Numbered from the stretch's first letter, positions 25,632 to 33,846 are shown. The stretch: 34,623 bases of DNA from Anaerolineae bacterium (GCA_003130835.1 QEXX01000127.1:1-34623); one strand, 5' to 3'. Translations and numbers: made by a program. The notes: a model not told the origin generated them from the sequence alone.

Positions 25632-26429
25632 TTAATTGAGCAATAGGTCACCTCCATTGGTTGAGATCGCGGCAAGGGTTTGTTCATCTTGCCGATTGAT
25701 AACATGCTGAATGCGAAAAGCGTACTCATTTCCTAGGTGAATGGCTAGATAAAACACGGCCGCTGTTTCTTTACCATCCAGCAGGGTATAGGTTAATCGC
25801 TCGATATAAAAGGCGGCTTTACCCGCTTGGGTGTTGAGCAACGTGGCTTCTGCCTCGTTGAGCACATGAGCTTCGATGGAATGGATGGCTCTGATCAGAG
25901 GAATACGATACTTTTTTACCAATAATTCATGAATGGATTGGTTTTCTAAGTCCTCTTCAATCAATGTTGGACAGAGGCGCTTTGCAAGGTAGCGTTGTTC
26001 ATAAACCACAGGCTGATGATTTGCCCAGCGCAAGCGCGCAATATAAATCGTCTCTTCCCCTTTAGCAAGCGATAAGCGATGGGCTACCTTGGTGGGGGCG
26101 GGTAAAATTCGTTTCTCAATCAGGGTTGTGCGCGGGGTCTGATTTTGACGGCTGATGTCATCGTTAAAATTGCTAAGGAATAAAAACGGGCGACTGCGCC
26201 AGGGATCTTCGACCACATACGTACCTTGACCTTGTTCTGTACGCAGTAATCCCTCATGCAACAAGGTGTCGATGGCTTTTCGCACGGTGCCGCGACTCAC
26301 CTTAAACTCTTGACACAACTGCCATTCGCCGGGAATTTTTGCCCCAGGCAAAAATTCTCCCTTTAAAATGCGCTGGCGTAAGATTTGACTGAGTTGATAA
26401 TGTTTTGGAAGGGGCCCTGGGCGAAGCAT
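25632..26429 (-). CDS. GntR/UTRA regulator, HutC-like
   Basis: 265 residues. The N-terminal winged helix includes GAKIPGEWQLCQEFKVSRGT followed by VRKAIDTLLHEGLLRTEQGQGTYVV. A UTRA domain follows, with ETIYIARLRWANHQPVVYEQ and SIHELLVKKYRIPLIRAIHS. In proteobacteria HutC, of the same subfamily, represses histidine-use genes and is released by urocanate. Here the regulator is the first gene of an operon ending in hutU, which supports that role. Its promoter has overlapping palindromes suited to autoregulation. HutC identity is inferred from family plus context; other UTRA regulators have similar sequences. Confidence 0.87.
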   Translation of the reverse strand: MLRPGPLPKHYQLSQILRQRILKGEFLPGAKIPGEWQLCQEFKVSRGTVRKAIDTLLHEGLLRTEQGQGTYVVEDPWRSRPFLFLSNFNDDISRQNQTPRTTLIEKRILPAPTKVAHRLSLAKGEETIYIARLRWANHQPVVYEQRYLAKRLCPTLIEEDLENQSIHELLVKKYRIPLIRAIHSIEAHVLNEAEATLLNTQAGKAAFYIERLTYTLLDGKETAAVFYLAIHLGNEYAFRIQHVINRQDEQTLAAISTNGGDLLLN

Positions 26430-26437
26430 ACCCTATC

Positions 26438-26456
26438 CTGTACAGATGTATATACA
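26438..26456. promoter_or_regulatory. Candidate GntR/HutC operator: two adjacent palindromes
   Basis: CTGTACAG (26438-26445) and TGTATATACA (26447-26456) are perfect palindromes one base apart, both fitting the GT-(N)-AC pattern that GntR-family regulators bind. They lie between the -10 box and the regulator's start codon, where a bound repressor would block transcription. Confidence 0.65.
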
Positions 26457-26471
26457 AGTTTGCTGTAAGAT

Positions 26472-26499
26472 ATTATAAGCGTTTTGTCCCCTCTGTCAA
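26472..26499 (-). promoter_or_regulatory. Near-consensus sigma-70-type promoter of the hut-type operon
   Basis: On the minus strand a perfect TTGACA (26494-26499), a 16-base spacer and a perfect TATAAT (26472-26477) drive the HutC-like gene and probably the whole operon to hutU. A promoter this strong implies repression by the adjacent operator. Confidence 0.82.
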
Positions 26500-26557
26500 T
26501 CCCAATTCATGAAATCGCTAGGCTGTAAGGAGCGGGTGGAAAGGCGTTCAAAGGATG

Positions 26558-27976
26558 TTATGGTAGCGGGGTAGTTGGTTCGGCGTCGGCGCGATCGCTC
26601 GATAGCGGTAAATAAACGCGAAAGGTTGTCCCTTCACCGAGTTTGGATTCCACTTCGATGGAACCTTCGTGATTCTTGACGATCCAATAGGCAATGGATA
26701 ACCCTAAGCCAAAGCCTTTGCCGTCCTTGGAGCGGGTACGAGATTTTTCGCCGCGATAAAACCGTTCAAAGATATACGGTAAATCCTGCGGAGAAATGCC
26801 GGGGCCGTTGTCCGATACGCTTACAATCGCCTGGTGATCACTTTTCTGGAGTGAGACCACTACCTTTCCTCCATTTGGGGTGTAATGAATGGCATTTTGA
26901 ATCAGATTCACGAAGACTTGTTTGAGTTTGTCCTTATCGGCATACACTTGAACCTGGTCCATTTCGCCCAATTCCAAGGTCACCTTATCTTTGGCGATGA
27001 CGCGCATTTGTCCTAGCACCTCAATCACGAGGGTGTCTAACTCGACCATCTGTAAATGCAAGGGTAACTTTCCTGATTCGGCTTGGGAGAGGAGCAATAG
27101 GTCGCCGACCAAACGAGTCATGCGCTCGACTTCACTCTCTATGCTCTCCATCGACTCTTCGTCTAGCTCTTTCATCATCCGCATCAGATCGATATTCCCC
27201 TTGATGACCGTCAAGGGAGTGCGTAATTCATGACCTACATCGGCGAGAAAGCGTCGTTGGGTATTAAATAGATTTTCAAGTCGCCCAAGGGTTTGATTAA
27301 AGGCATGAATGAGACGCCCAATTTCGTCATTGGGCGGACCAGTGTAAGGGATGCGTCTTGATAGATCATCGGCGCGGGTAATTTGTAGGGCGGTCTCTGT
27401 CACATCTTCAAGGGGAGCTAAAGCCTGGCTGGTGCTGATCCAGCTTGCTAAGCCGGCGATCAGAATCGAGATGAGACTTCCGGCGATCAGGACGATCACC
27501 AGCGACTTTTGGGTTGCATCAACGATGGCAAGACTAGCCCCAACTTGAATTGCTCCAATTGGGCGGTCTCCTAAAACCAAAGGGACTGTCAGGACACGCA
27601 GATAGATCTCATCAGCCTCGGTTTTTAGCAAGACATCATTGGATATGGGTTTGCTGGCGTTCAGAGAAGCAGCATCCAGAGGTTGGGTTAGATTACGGAC
27701 GTTCGCAGAGTTTGCGCATAATTTGTTTTCCCGATCCCAAACTTGAATGAAGGTATCTGCCGCAAATTCGATCTCAGGGGTTACGTTAACCGAAAGTTCG
27801 CCTTGATCGCTGACATACACAAGGGGCAACACCCGCGCTGCTGAATTGCGCAAGTTTTGCTCAATTTCGTTGGTTAAGCTAAGGCTGACCGAAAGATAAA
27901 CGGCCACACCAAAGAGCAGAACGATTCCGACAACAATGGCGGTGTACAAAAGAGCCAAACGGGCGCGTAAGGTCAT
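26558..27976 (-). CDS. Sensor histidine kinase (two-component, OmpR-partner type)
   Basis: 472 residues. TM1 is about 9-31 and TM2 about 159-180, enclosing a roughly 125-residue external sensor region. A HAMP linker spans about 183-236. The phospho-acceptor H249 lies in FLADVGHELRTPLTVIKGN. The ATP-binding HATPase domain has VNLIQNAIHYTPNG (N box), VSDNGPGISPQDLPYIFERF (G1 and F boxes) and GFGLGLSIAYWIVKNH (G2). All catalytic motifs are intact. It is encoded 56 bases after its response regulator and ends the operon. The signal sensed is not evident. Confidence 0.94.
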   Translation of the reverse strand: MTLRARLALLYTAIVVGIVLLFGVAVYLSVSLSLTNEIEQNLRNSAARVLPLVYVSDQGELSVNVTPEIEFAADTFIQVWDRENKLCANSANVRNLTQPLDAASLNASKPISNDVLLKTEADEIYLRVLTVPLVLGDRPIGAIQVGASLAIVDATQKSLVIVLIAGSLISILIAGLASWISTSQALAPLEDVTETALQITRADDLSRRIPYTGPPNDEIGRLIHAFNQTLGRLENLFNTQRRFLADVGHELRTPLTVIKGNIDLMRMMKELDEESMESIESEVERMTRLVGDLLLLSQAESGKLPLHLQMVELDTLVIEVLGQMRVIAKDKVTLELGEMDQVQVYADKDKLKQVFVNLIQNAIHYTPNGGKVVVSLQKSDHQAIVSVSDNGPGISPQDLPYIFERFYRGEKSRTRSKDGKGFGLGLSIAYWIVKNHEGSIEVESKLGEGTTFRVYLPLSSDRADAEPTTPLP

Positions 27977-28032
27977 TACTTTTCCATAATAAGAAAGGAG
28001 GGGATACCTGAGGAGAAAGTAGTCTGAGCAAG

Positions 28033-28710
28033 CTAGTTTGATTCGCGTAAGACGTATCCCATGCCGCGCACGGTGTGAATTAAGCGCGGTTCACCACCTT
28101 CCTCCAGTTTTTGTCGCAGGTAGCGGACATAAACTTCGATGATATTACTGGCGCCGCCGAAGTCGTATCCCCAAACGCGATCAAAAATCGTATCCCGATC
28201 CAAGACTTGACGGGGATTGCGCATGAACAGTTCAAGGAGTTCGTACTCTTTGGCGGTAAGAGAGATGACGCGATCTCCCCGTTTGGCTTGCCGAGCACCA
28301 GTGTCGAGGGTCAGATCGGCAAAGCGAAGGATTTGCGGTTGGGCTGGCTGCGCTCGCCGCAGCAAGGCTCGAATGCGGGCAAGCAATTCATCTAGCTCGA
28401 AGGGCTTAACCATGTAGTCATCAGCGCCCATGTCTAACCCTTGAATTCGGTCGGTGACAGTATCCTTTGCCGTCAAAATCAGAATCGGCACCGAGCCGCC
28501 TGCTCGCAAACGGCGACAGACCTCTAGACCGTCCATACCTGGAAGCATTAGGTCCAAGACAACTACATTGGGTGGATGATCCCGAGCGATGGCTAAGCCG
28601 CTCGGCCCATCCGTAGCGGTATCGACTTCATAGCCTTCGTAGGCTAAGCCTCGTTTGAGGAATTTTAAGATCTGTTCATCGTCTTCAATCACTAAGACCC
28701 TGGCGCTCAT
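28033..28710 (-). CDS. OmpR/PhoB-family response regulator
   Basis: 225 residues. The receiver domain has acidic residues IEDDEQ (9-12), phospho-acceptor D53 in [13 protein letters not shown]80 in LILTAK and K102 in [14 protein letters not shown]-terminal winged helix (about 130-225) includes [20 protein letters not shown] and [10 protein letters not shown], ending in [13 protein letters not shown]. It would bind DNA when phosphorylated by the kinase encoded downstream. It starts 12 bases after rpe, so the pair is attached to the pentose-phosphate genes. Target genes are unknown. Confidence 0.95.
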   Translation of the reverse strand: MSARVLVIEDDEQILKFLKRGLAYEGYEVDTATDGPSGLAIARDHPPNVVVLDLMLPGMDGLEVCRRLRAGGSVPILILTAKDTVTDRIQGLDMGADDYMVKPFELDELLARIRALLRRAQPAQPQILRFADLTLDTGARQAKRGDRVISLTAKEYELLELFMRNPRQVLDRDTIFDRVWGYDFGGASNIIEVYVRYLRQKLEEGGEPRLIHTVRGMGYVLRESN

Positions 28711-28722
28711 TTTTCTACCTTT

Positions 28723-29406
28723 CTAGGTCACCGCTTGGGCAATCGCATTCTCCAATGCCTTAATATTATCAGAAATTGTGGCTTTGGAGTTGAACACCGC
28801 TGAACCGGCAACAAGGATGGTCGCCCCAGCTCTTACTGCTTCTTCGACCGTGGCGGGAGCAATGCCTCCATCTACTTCGATTTCGATATGGGATAAGTCA
28901 CGCTCGATTAACATTTGTTTGAGACGGGCAATTTTGGCCGTGCTGGTGGGGATGTAGGATTGACCGCCAAACCCCGGATTGACCGACATGACCAACACCA
29001 GATCGACTTCGGGCAGGATTTCTTCAAGGGTTGTCAGCGAGGTAGCGGGGTTCAAGGTTACCCCGGCTTTGATTCCCCCGCTGTGAATTTGTTGGACAAG
29101 ACGATGAAGATGGGTGCTGGCTTCAACATGAACGGTGAGCAGATCAGCACCGGCGCGAATGAAGTCATCGATGAAAAGCTCTGGATTATCAATCATTAAG
29201 TGAACGTCAAGCTCAAAGCCTAGTTCTTGGGCAAGCGGTTTTAGCGCCTTAACGACCAGTGGGCCGACGGTGATATTGGGGACGAAGTGACCATCCATAA
29301 CATCGACATGGATGAGGTCAACGCCGGCTTCAACTGCTTGACGTACCTCATCGCCAAGGCGGAGGAAATTGGCAGAGAGAATAGAAGGCGCAATGCGTAC
29401 TTTCAT
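28723..29406 (-). CDS. rpe: Ribulose-phosphate 3-epimerase
   Basis: 227 residues, normal length. It interconverts ribulose 5-phosphate and xylulose 5-phosphate. The TIM barrel is recognisable from [34 protein letters not shown] (metal-binding His and catalytic Asp), [22 protein letters not shown] and the second catalytic Asp in [10 protein letters not shown]. Its ATG overlaps the rpiA stop by four bases, so the two isomerising enzymes of the non-oxidative pentose phosphate pathway are translationally coupled. Confidence 0.97.
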   Translation of the reverse strand: MKVRIAPSILSANFLRLGDEVRQAVEAGVDLIHVDVMDGHFVPNITVGPLVVKALKPLAQELGFELDVHLMIDNPELFIDDFIRAGADLLTVHVEASTHLHRLVQQIHSGGIKAGVTLNPATSLTTLEEILPEVDLVLVMSVNPGFGGQSYIPTSTAKIARLKQMLIERDLSHIEIEVDGGIAPATVEEAVRAGATILVAGSAVFNSKATISDNIKALENAIAQAVT

Positions 29407-30092
29407 CGCTTCGCCTCAAGTTTTTGGATTCCTGCTTGTCCGGCAACAATGACCAAGCTTGCCATGCCGAGAAATAATCCATGTTCGACAATACCTGCCC
29501 GCCAAGCCAATTTTTCTGCCAGTTGGTAGGCGTCCTCGATGCCGTCCTCAAACCAACATTTGGCTAGATAATTTCCGTTATCAGTGGTGGCTGGCGTGCC
29601 ATCTGCCTCAAGCCACAATTCTGCGCGGCATCCAAGCGTGTTCAGCCAGCGAACGTGAGCTTTGGCAGCATAGGGGATGATTTCGACCGGCAAGGGGCCT
29701 TTTTTGCCAAGTTTTGGCACCAATTTTGATTCATCAACGACAACGATGAAGCGGCTGGTATGACTCTCGACAATTTTTTCGCGCAGTAAGGCGCGCCCCA
29801 AGCCTTTGATTAAGTTTAGCTGAGGGTCAACTTCATCTGCGCCGTCAACCACGACATCTAATTCGGAGACATCATCCAAACTCACCAAGGGGATTTTCAA
29901 TGCCCTAGCGCGTGAAGCAGTCTTCTCAGAAGTGGGTACCCCGCAGATATCCTTTAATTCACCTTGCTTGAGTTTCTCACCGAGCAAATCGACAAAATAA
30001 CTGGTCGTCGAACCGGTACCTAATCCAATGGCCATGCCATTTTGAATGTACTCTAGGGCAGCGGCAGCGGCTTGGGCTTTCAAATCCATCAT
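29403..30092 (-). CDS. rpiA: Ribose-5-phosphate isomerase A
   Basis: 229 residues. It interconverts ribose 5-phosphate and ribulose 5-phosphate. Family motifs are [15 protein letters not shown], the catalytic [19 protein letters not shown] and [19 protein letters not shown] precedes tandem ATG codons; the first is used here. It lies 20 bases after the cytochrome c gene and overlaps rpe. Confidence 0.96.
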   Translation of the reverse strand: MMDLKAQAAAAALEYIQNGMAIGLGTGSTTSYFVDLLGEKLKQGELKDICGVPTSEKTASRARALKIPLVSLDDVSELDVVVDGADEVDPQLNLIKGLGRALLREKIVESHTSRFIVVVDESKLVPKLGKKGPLPVEIIPYAAKAHVRWLNTLGCRAELWLEADGTPATTDNGNYLAKCWFEDGIEDAYQLAEKLAWRAGIVEHGLFLGMASLVIVAGQAGIQKLEAKR

Positions 30093-30112
30093 CGTCTCCT
30101 TATGAAAGGGAT

Positions 30113-30526
30113 TTACTTCAGGGTTAACAAAAATGCAACTAACGCATTGATGTCTTCTTCAGGTAAGTCTTTGCCGTAATTTTGATACATTACCCCGGCC
30201 GGGTAGCCTTCCATCAGGTGTTTGTCGGGTTCGACAATGGCTTGGCGCAGAAAGTCAGCCGCCGTCATTCCTGCAACAGCAGATTGCGCATAGGTAGCTA
30301 TTCCGGCTAAACTGGGTCCAACTAGATTCTTACCCGGCTCCAGTGAATGGCAGACGATGCAGCCGGGAGCTTTGTTATCGCCGATCATATTCATTTCATA
30401 AAGGGCTTTGCCCCGTTGCACGGGATCAGCATGGTCTTGGGTTTGGGCGGCTTCCTTGGATGAGCAGCCTACAAGAGAAAACACAAGGGCAATTGAAACG
30501 CAAATCTGAGTCCAACGAATTTTCAT
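30113..30526 (-). CDS. Monohaem cytochrome c lipoprotein
   Basis: About 137 residues. An upstream ATG adds 20 polar residues, but the start at 30526 gives a clean signal peptide (MKIRWTQICVSIALVFSLVG) ending in lipobox Cys21, and has GAGG before it. The haem-binding CIVCH is at 56-60, followed by LVGPSLAGIATYA, typical of small class I cytochromes c. Methionines in EGYPAGVMYQNYG could supply the sixth ligand. It would be lipid-anchored outside the membrane, passing electrons between a complex and a terminal oxidase or other acceptor. Being first in an operon with rpiA and rpe is unusual. Confidence 0.87.
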   Translation of the reverse strand: MKIRWTQICVSIALVFSLVGCSSKEAAQTQDHADPVQRGKALYEMNMIGDNKAPGCIVCHSLEPGKNLVGPSLAGIATYAQSAVAGMTAADFLRQAIVEPDKHLMEGYPAGVMYQNYGKDLPEEDINALVAFLLTLK

Positions 30527-30568
30527 ATTTGCCTCGAATCGAGATGAGTTGCAATGTTTGGTAGCATT

Positions 30569-30574
30569 ATTATA
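30569..30574 (-). promoter_or_regulatory. Candidate -10 box for the cytochrome c-rpiA-rpe operon
   Basis: A perfect TATAAT is present on the minus strand about 43 bases before the cytochrome start. No good -35 box is seen at the right distance, so strength or sigma dependence is uncertain. Confidence 0.5.
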
Positions 30575-30613
30575 ATCCACCCTCACCGTATGCTGATCAG
30601 GAGGTGTCTTTAG

Positions 30614-30653
30614 AAAAAAGCCGTAGATCGAAACGGCATGTCGACCTACGGCT
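30614..30653 (-). terminator. Rho-independent terminator after rplL
   Basis: Thirteen-base arms (30619-30631 and 30641-30653) pair with a single G-U position and a 9-base loop, and on the minus strand run into TTTTTT. It starts 25 bases after the rplL stop and ends the ribosomal cluster. Confidence 0.92.
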
Positions 30654-30677
30654 CAGGCGCATTTAGGATAAGCAACC

Positions 30678-31064
30678 CTACTTGATTTCAACCACGGCAC
30701 CGGCCGCTTCCAATTTGGCTTTGGCGTCGTTGGCAGCTTCCTTGCTGACAGCCTCAAGCACCTTGGAGCCAGGTGTTTCGGCGACATCTTTGGCTTCTTT
30801 CAAGCCAAGATTGGTGAGCTGGCGGATGGTCTTAATCACTTCAATCTTCTTCGGACCGGCATCTTTGATGATGACATCAAATTCGGTTTTCTCTTCTTCT
30901 TCAGGAGCAGGTGCGGCTGCAGCGGTAGCTGGCCCAACGGCTGCTACTGCGACCGGAGCGGCTGCAGAAACGCCCCATTTCTCTTCCAGTTTTTTGACTA
31001 ACTCTGCGGCTTCCAACACGCTCAAGCTGCTGAGTTCTTCGACTAATTTGTCTAAATCTGCCAT
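30678..31064 (-). CDS. rplL: 50S ribosomal protein L7/L12
   Basis: 128 residues. It forms the ribosomal stalk that recruits translation factors. The N-terminal dimer domain ([20 protein letters not shown]), an Ala/Pro-rich hinge, and the C-terminal factor-binding domain with [20 protein letters not shown] are all present. A strong AAAAGGAG site precedes it. It is the last gene of the cluster and is followed by a terminator. Confidence 0.98.
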   Translation of the reverse strand: MADLDKLVEELSSLSVLEAAELVKKLEEKWGVSAAAPVAVAAVGPATAAAAPAPEEEEKTEFDVIIKDAGPKKIEVIKTIRQLTNLGLKEAKDVAETPGSKVLEAVSKEAANDAKAKLEAAGAVVEIK

Positions 31065-31155
31065 TTTCGTTCTCCTTTTGTATAGAATTAATCTCTTTTC
31101 TTAGCTTTACCGTTCTTGTTAGCTAGGTTTTGCGTTCCTTTCAGCATGGTTTTAC

Positions 31156-31698
31156 TCATGCAGGAGTCGGCTCAGGTTGGCTATCCTTTTCAGAATAGGC
31201 TTTGAGCACAGCGGCAATTTGTCGCCCTGGTTCGGCAAGCATTCTTGCCAATTGGCTGGCTGGAGCCAGAATCGTGCCGAGCAATTGACCTCGCACGATA
31301 GGCAAAGGCGGCAGTTCCGATAGGGCTTGGACGTTTTGTGCTGAAATAAGCTGTTGTTTTAAGTAGCCCCCCTTGACTACCAGGGCTTGATTGGTGCGAT
31401 TGAACTCGTACAAAGCTTTTGCAAGGGCAGGGGGGTCTTGAAAGGCAAAAGCGATGGCTGTCGAGCCGCTGAAAAGGTTCTCGTCCAGGGGAAAGCCGGC
31501 TTCTTTGAAGGCGATGCGAGCGAGAGTATTCTTAACAACGTGAAATTCACCACCGGTTTGACGAATGCGATGACGTAGATCATCAATTTGCTTCATGTTC
31601 AAGCCGGTGAACTGGGTGACGTACATCGCTTCACTGCGCGCAGCCCATTCTTTAAGTAGAGCAACCACCTCATTTTTGCGTTCTTTTGAGATTGCCAA
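31156..31698 (-). CDS. rplJ: 50S ribosomal protein L10
   Basis: 180 residues. It anchors L7/L12 dimers to the 23S rRNA. Family stretches are VTQFTGLNMKQIDDLRHRIR and FHVVKNTLARIAFKEAG, plus the C-terminal helix with ASQLARMLAEPGRQIAAVLK that binds L12 dimers. The start codon is TTG, nine bases after GGAGG. It is preceded by an L10 leader with a terminator-like hairpin, so it is probably autoregulated by the L10-L12 complex. Confidence 0.97.
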   Translation of the reverse strand: MAISKERKNEVVALLKEWAARSEAMYVTQFTGLNMKQIDDLRHRIRQTGGEFHVVKNTLARIAFKEAGFPLDENLFSGSTAIAFAFQDPPALAKALYEFNRTNQALVVKGGYLKQQLISAQNVQALSELPPLPIVRGQLLGTILAPASQLARMLAEPGRQIAAVLKAYSEKDSQPEPTPA

Positions 31699-31719
31699 AG
31701 GAAATTTACCTCCTTTCTA

Positions 31720-31758
31720 AATAAAAATCTTTGCCTCGCCAATCGACAGGCAAAGATT
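31720..31758 (-). terminator. Attenuator hairpin in the rplJ leader
   Basis: The perfect 11-bp stem aatctttgcct / aggcaaagatt (31726-31736 and 31748-31758) is followed by TTTATTT on the minus strand, directly before the rplJ ribosome site. It sits downstream of the L10 leader fold, as expected for transcription attenuation of rplJL. Confidence 0.82.
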
Positions 31759-31759
31759 C

Positions 31760-31873
31760 TTCTCCCCAAAGAGGGTTAACTTTCGAGAAGTCTCTTCACC
31801 TGGGCAGGAAATTAAGCCGTTAGCGGCACCTGCTGTCTTTGGCGAAGAACCAACAGCTTTGTGCTGTAATTAC
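31760..31873 (-). promoter_or_regulatory. L10 leader (ribosomal protein autoregulatory RNA)
   Basis: Between rplA and rplJ the minus strand has an ACAGC/GCTGT hairpin. It then has GACAGCAGGTGCC, the A/T-rich bend TTAATTTCCTGCC and a following stem, the arrangement known from L10 leaders that mimic the 23S rRNA site of L10(L12)4. Position directly upstream of rplJ supports the call. Confidence 0.78.
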
Positions 31874-31876
31874 CTT

Positions 31877-32596
31877 TTACTCGCGCACGACCATGGCTTG
31901 CGCCTGAATGGGGTCGACTTTGATGCCCGGCCCCATGGTAGAGCTTAGGGTCACGCGCTTGATGTACGTTCCTTTAGTGGCAGCCGGTTTAGCTTTGCGA
32001 ACCGCTTCCATTAAGGCTGCCATATTATCATAAAGTTTGCCGCTCTCAAAGGAAACCTTTCCGATCGGCACATGCAGATTGGCAGTTTTATCAACCCGAA
32101 ATTCGACCCGACCAGCTTTGGCTTCCTTGACTACACGGGGGATATCGGCTGGCATGACAACCGTTCCGGTTTTGGGGCTAGGCATTAAGCCACGCGGCCC
32201 TAAGACCTTACCCAAACGGCCAACCTTCCCCATCATTTCTTGGGTGGCGATGGCAATGTCAAAATCTGTCCAGCCAGCTTGGATTTTGGCAATGGTCTCA
32301 TCATCGTCGACCACGTAATCCGCTCCGGCTTCGCGGGCGAGGGCGGCGCCTTCACCTTGAGCAAACACCAAGACTCGTACGGTTTTACCCAAGCCGTGAG
32401 GTAAGACAACCACATCGCGCACTTGTTGATCGGCATGACGGGGGTCGACGCCCAGGCGCATGTGTACTTCTACGGTAGCATCAAAATTTGTGTAAGAGGT
32501 CTCCTTGACAAGCTCTAGAGCTTCTTGAGGAGAATAGGCTTGCTGACGGTTGATTTTTTCCGCTGCAGCGCGATATTTTTTCCCATGTTTTGCCAT
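31877..32596 (-). CDS. rplA: 50S ribosomal protein L1
   Basis: 239 residues. It forms the L1 stalk that helps release E-site tRNA, and in many bacteria it represses its own operon. Typical stretches are [57 protein letters not shown] and [18 protein letters not shown]. An ATG start follows AAAGGAG. A candidate L1-binding leader lies just ahead of it. Confidence 0.98.
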   Translation of the reverse strand: MAKHGKKYRAAAEKINRQQAYSPQEALELVKETSYTNFDATVEVHMRLGVDPRHADQQVRDVVVLPHGLGKTVRVLVFAQGEGAALAREAGADYVVDDDETIAKIQAGWTDFDIAIATQEMMGKVGRLGKVLGPRGLMPSPKTGTVVMPADIPRVVKEAKAGRVEFRVDKTANLHVPIGKVSFESGKLYDNMAALMEAVRKAKPAATKGTYIKRVTLSSTMGPGIKVDPIQAQAMVVRE

Positions 32597-32609
32597 TTTG
32601 TTCTCCTTT

Positions 32610-32640
32610 GTGGTGCTAGCGGGCTGGAAAACCCTCCCAC
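32610..32640 (-). promoter_or_regulatory. Candidate L1-binding leader before rplA
   Basis: On the minus strand GTGGGAGGGT and CCCGCTAGCACCAC can form an outer GTGG/CCAC stem, an asymmetric internal loop (GA opposite GCTAGCA-like bases) and an inner GGGT/GCCC stem. The same layout recurs before rplK, and it resembles the L1 site in 23S rRNA. Confidence 0.6.
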
Positions 32641-32646
32641 GTTCTC

Positions 32647-33072
32647 TTAATCTACAATCTGGATGCCCATGTTGCGGGCTGTCCCTTCGATCTGTTTCAT
32701 CGCTCCTTCAATGTCGAGCGAGTTCAGATCGGGCATTTTAAGCTCAGCGATCTCGCGAATCTGGGCTCGAGTCACTTTGCCCACTTTTTCGCGTGGGGCA
32801 TTTTTGGAACCTTTCTCAATTCCAGCAGCCTTCTTGAGCAAAACCGAGGCGGGTGGGGTCTTGAGCACAAAGGTAAACGAGCCATCGGTGTAGATGCTGA
32901 TTTCGGCGGGAATAATCTCGCCAGCCCGATTGGCGGTGCGAGCATTATATTCCTTACAAAATGCCATCAAGTTGATGCCATGTCCGGCTAAGGCAGGCCC
33001 AATGGGTGGAGCTGGGTTGGCTTTGCCGGCCACGATTTGTAATCGAACGATTGTCTTAAGTTTCTTTGCCAC
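32647..33072 (-). CDS. rplK: 50S ribosomal protein L11
   Basis: 141 residues, standard length. It binds the GTPase-associated centre of 23S rRNA. Family stretches are [37 protein letters not shown] and [18 protein letters not shown]. The C-terminal RNA-binding part ends [12 protein letters not shown]. The start is GTG, preceded by GGAGAAAGGAA. It lies 74 bases after nusG, behind a candidate L1-binding leader. Confidence 0.98.
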   Translation of the reverse strand: MAKKLKTIVRLQIVAGKANPAPPIGPALAGHGINLMAFCKEYNARTANRAGEIIPAEISIYTDGSFTFVLKTPPASVLLKKAAGIEKGSKNAPREKVGKVTRAQIREIAELKMPDLNSLDIEGAMKQIEGTARNMGIQIVD

Positions 33073-33088
33073 AGTTCCTTTCTCCTAT

Positions 33089-33123
33089 GTGGTATTAGCG
33101 GGTGAAGGGGAACACCCTCCCAC
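33089..33123 (-). promoter_or_regulatory. Candidate L1-binding leader before rplK
   Basis: On the minus strand GTGGGAGGGTG and CACCCGCTAATACCAC form an outer GTGG/CCAC stem and an inner GGGTG/CACCC stem around an asymmetric internal loop. The inner stem differs in sequence from the rplA copy yet stays paired, which supports a conserved fold. Confidence 0.62.
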
Positions 33124-33150
33124 CAAACGAGGCTTTGCCTCGCTTTCTCC

Positions 33151-33813
33151 TTATGCTTTCTCCACTTGTAAAAAGTCTAATTCGACCGGTGTTTCGCGGC
33201 CGAAAAAGTTGACCAAGACACGCACTTTGGCGCGTTCCATATCGATCTCCGAAACGGTGCCACGAAAGTCGTTGAACGGCCCATCGATAATGCGCACCCG
33301 TTCGCCGGGTCGAAACGTCACTTTGATGCGCGGTGCTTCAGCTTCCATGCGCTTGAGGATTTGCGCCACCTCCTCTGGACGGAGGGGGGTGGGTTGGTTT
33401 CCCATACCGACAAAACCGGTGACCCCCGGCGTATTGCGGACGACATACCAGGACTCTTCCGTTAGAATCATATTGACTAAGATATACCCCGGAAAAACGC
33501 GCCGTTCAATGGTCTTGCGTTTTCCCTCGCGCACCTCGATTTCCTCTTCGGTCGGCACCACCACATCGAAAATTTTATCCTTCATGCCCATGCTTTCGAT
33601 CCGTTGCTCTAGGTTATGGCGCACTTTATTCTCATAACCTGAGTAGCAATGGACAACATACCAGGCGCGCCCATCCGATTCGGTCTGTTCACCTTCTCCA
33701 CCACTCGGCGTGGTTGTCGAAGGTGATGGCTCTACCGATGAATCGGACAAAGAGGCCTGTTTAGCCTCGATATCGGATTGTTGCTGGATGTCCTGGTCGT
33801 TTGTTTCCAACAT
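33151..33813 (-). CDS. nusG: Transcription termination/antitermination factor NusG
   Basis: 220 residues. The NGN domain starts at about residue 50 (AWYVVHCYSGYENKV) and contains RRVFPGYILVNM and VRNTPGVTGFVG. The C-terminal KOW domain has FRPGERVRIIDGPFNDFRGT. NusG binds RNA polymerase and links it to Rho or the ribosome. About 48 extra N-terminal residues, rich in Ser, Glu, Asp and Gln, precede the NGN domain and look disordered. A shorter start near the NGN domain is not supported, since no internal ATG with a ribosome site is seen there. It follows secE by 33 bases. Confidence 0.97.
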   Translation of the reverse strand: MLETNDQDIQQQSDIEAKQASLSDSSVEPSPSTTTPSGGEGEQTESDGRAWYVVHCYSGYENKVRHNLEQRIESMGMKDKIFDVVVPTEEEIEVREGKRKTIERRVFPGYILVNMILTEESWYVVRNTPGVTGFVGMGNQPTPLRPEEVAQILKRMEAEAPRIKVTFRPGERVRIIDGPFNDFRGTVSEIDMERAKVRVLVNFFGRETPVELDFLQVEKA

Positions 33814-33846
33814 GGTTACAGTCTTTCTATTTATCCAACCAAGTCC

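Noticed and set aside
33128-33142. Short cgaggc-ttt-gcctcg hairpin between nusG and rplK as a terminator
   Set aside because: Only 6 bp with a weak U-run; nusG and rplK usually belong to one or linked transcripts, so the signal is too weak to call.
32894-33637. 247-codon plus-strand frame across rplK and nusG
   Set aside because: Antisense to two universally conserved genes and to the rplK leader; composition is typical of a shadow frame.
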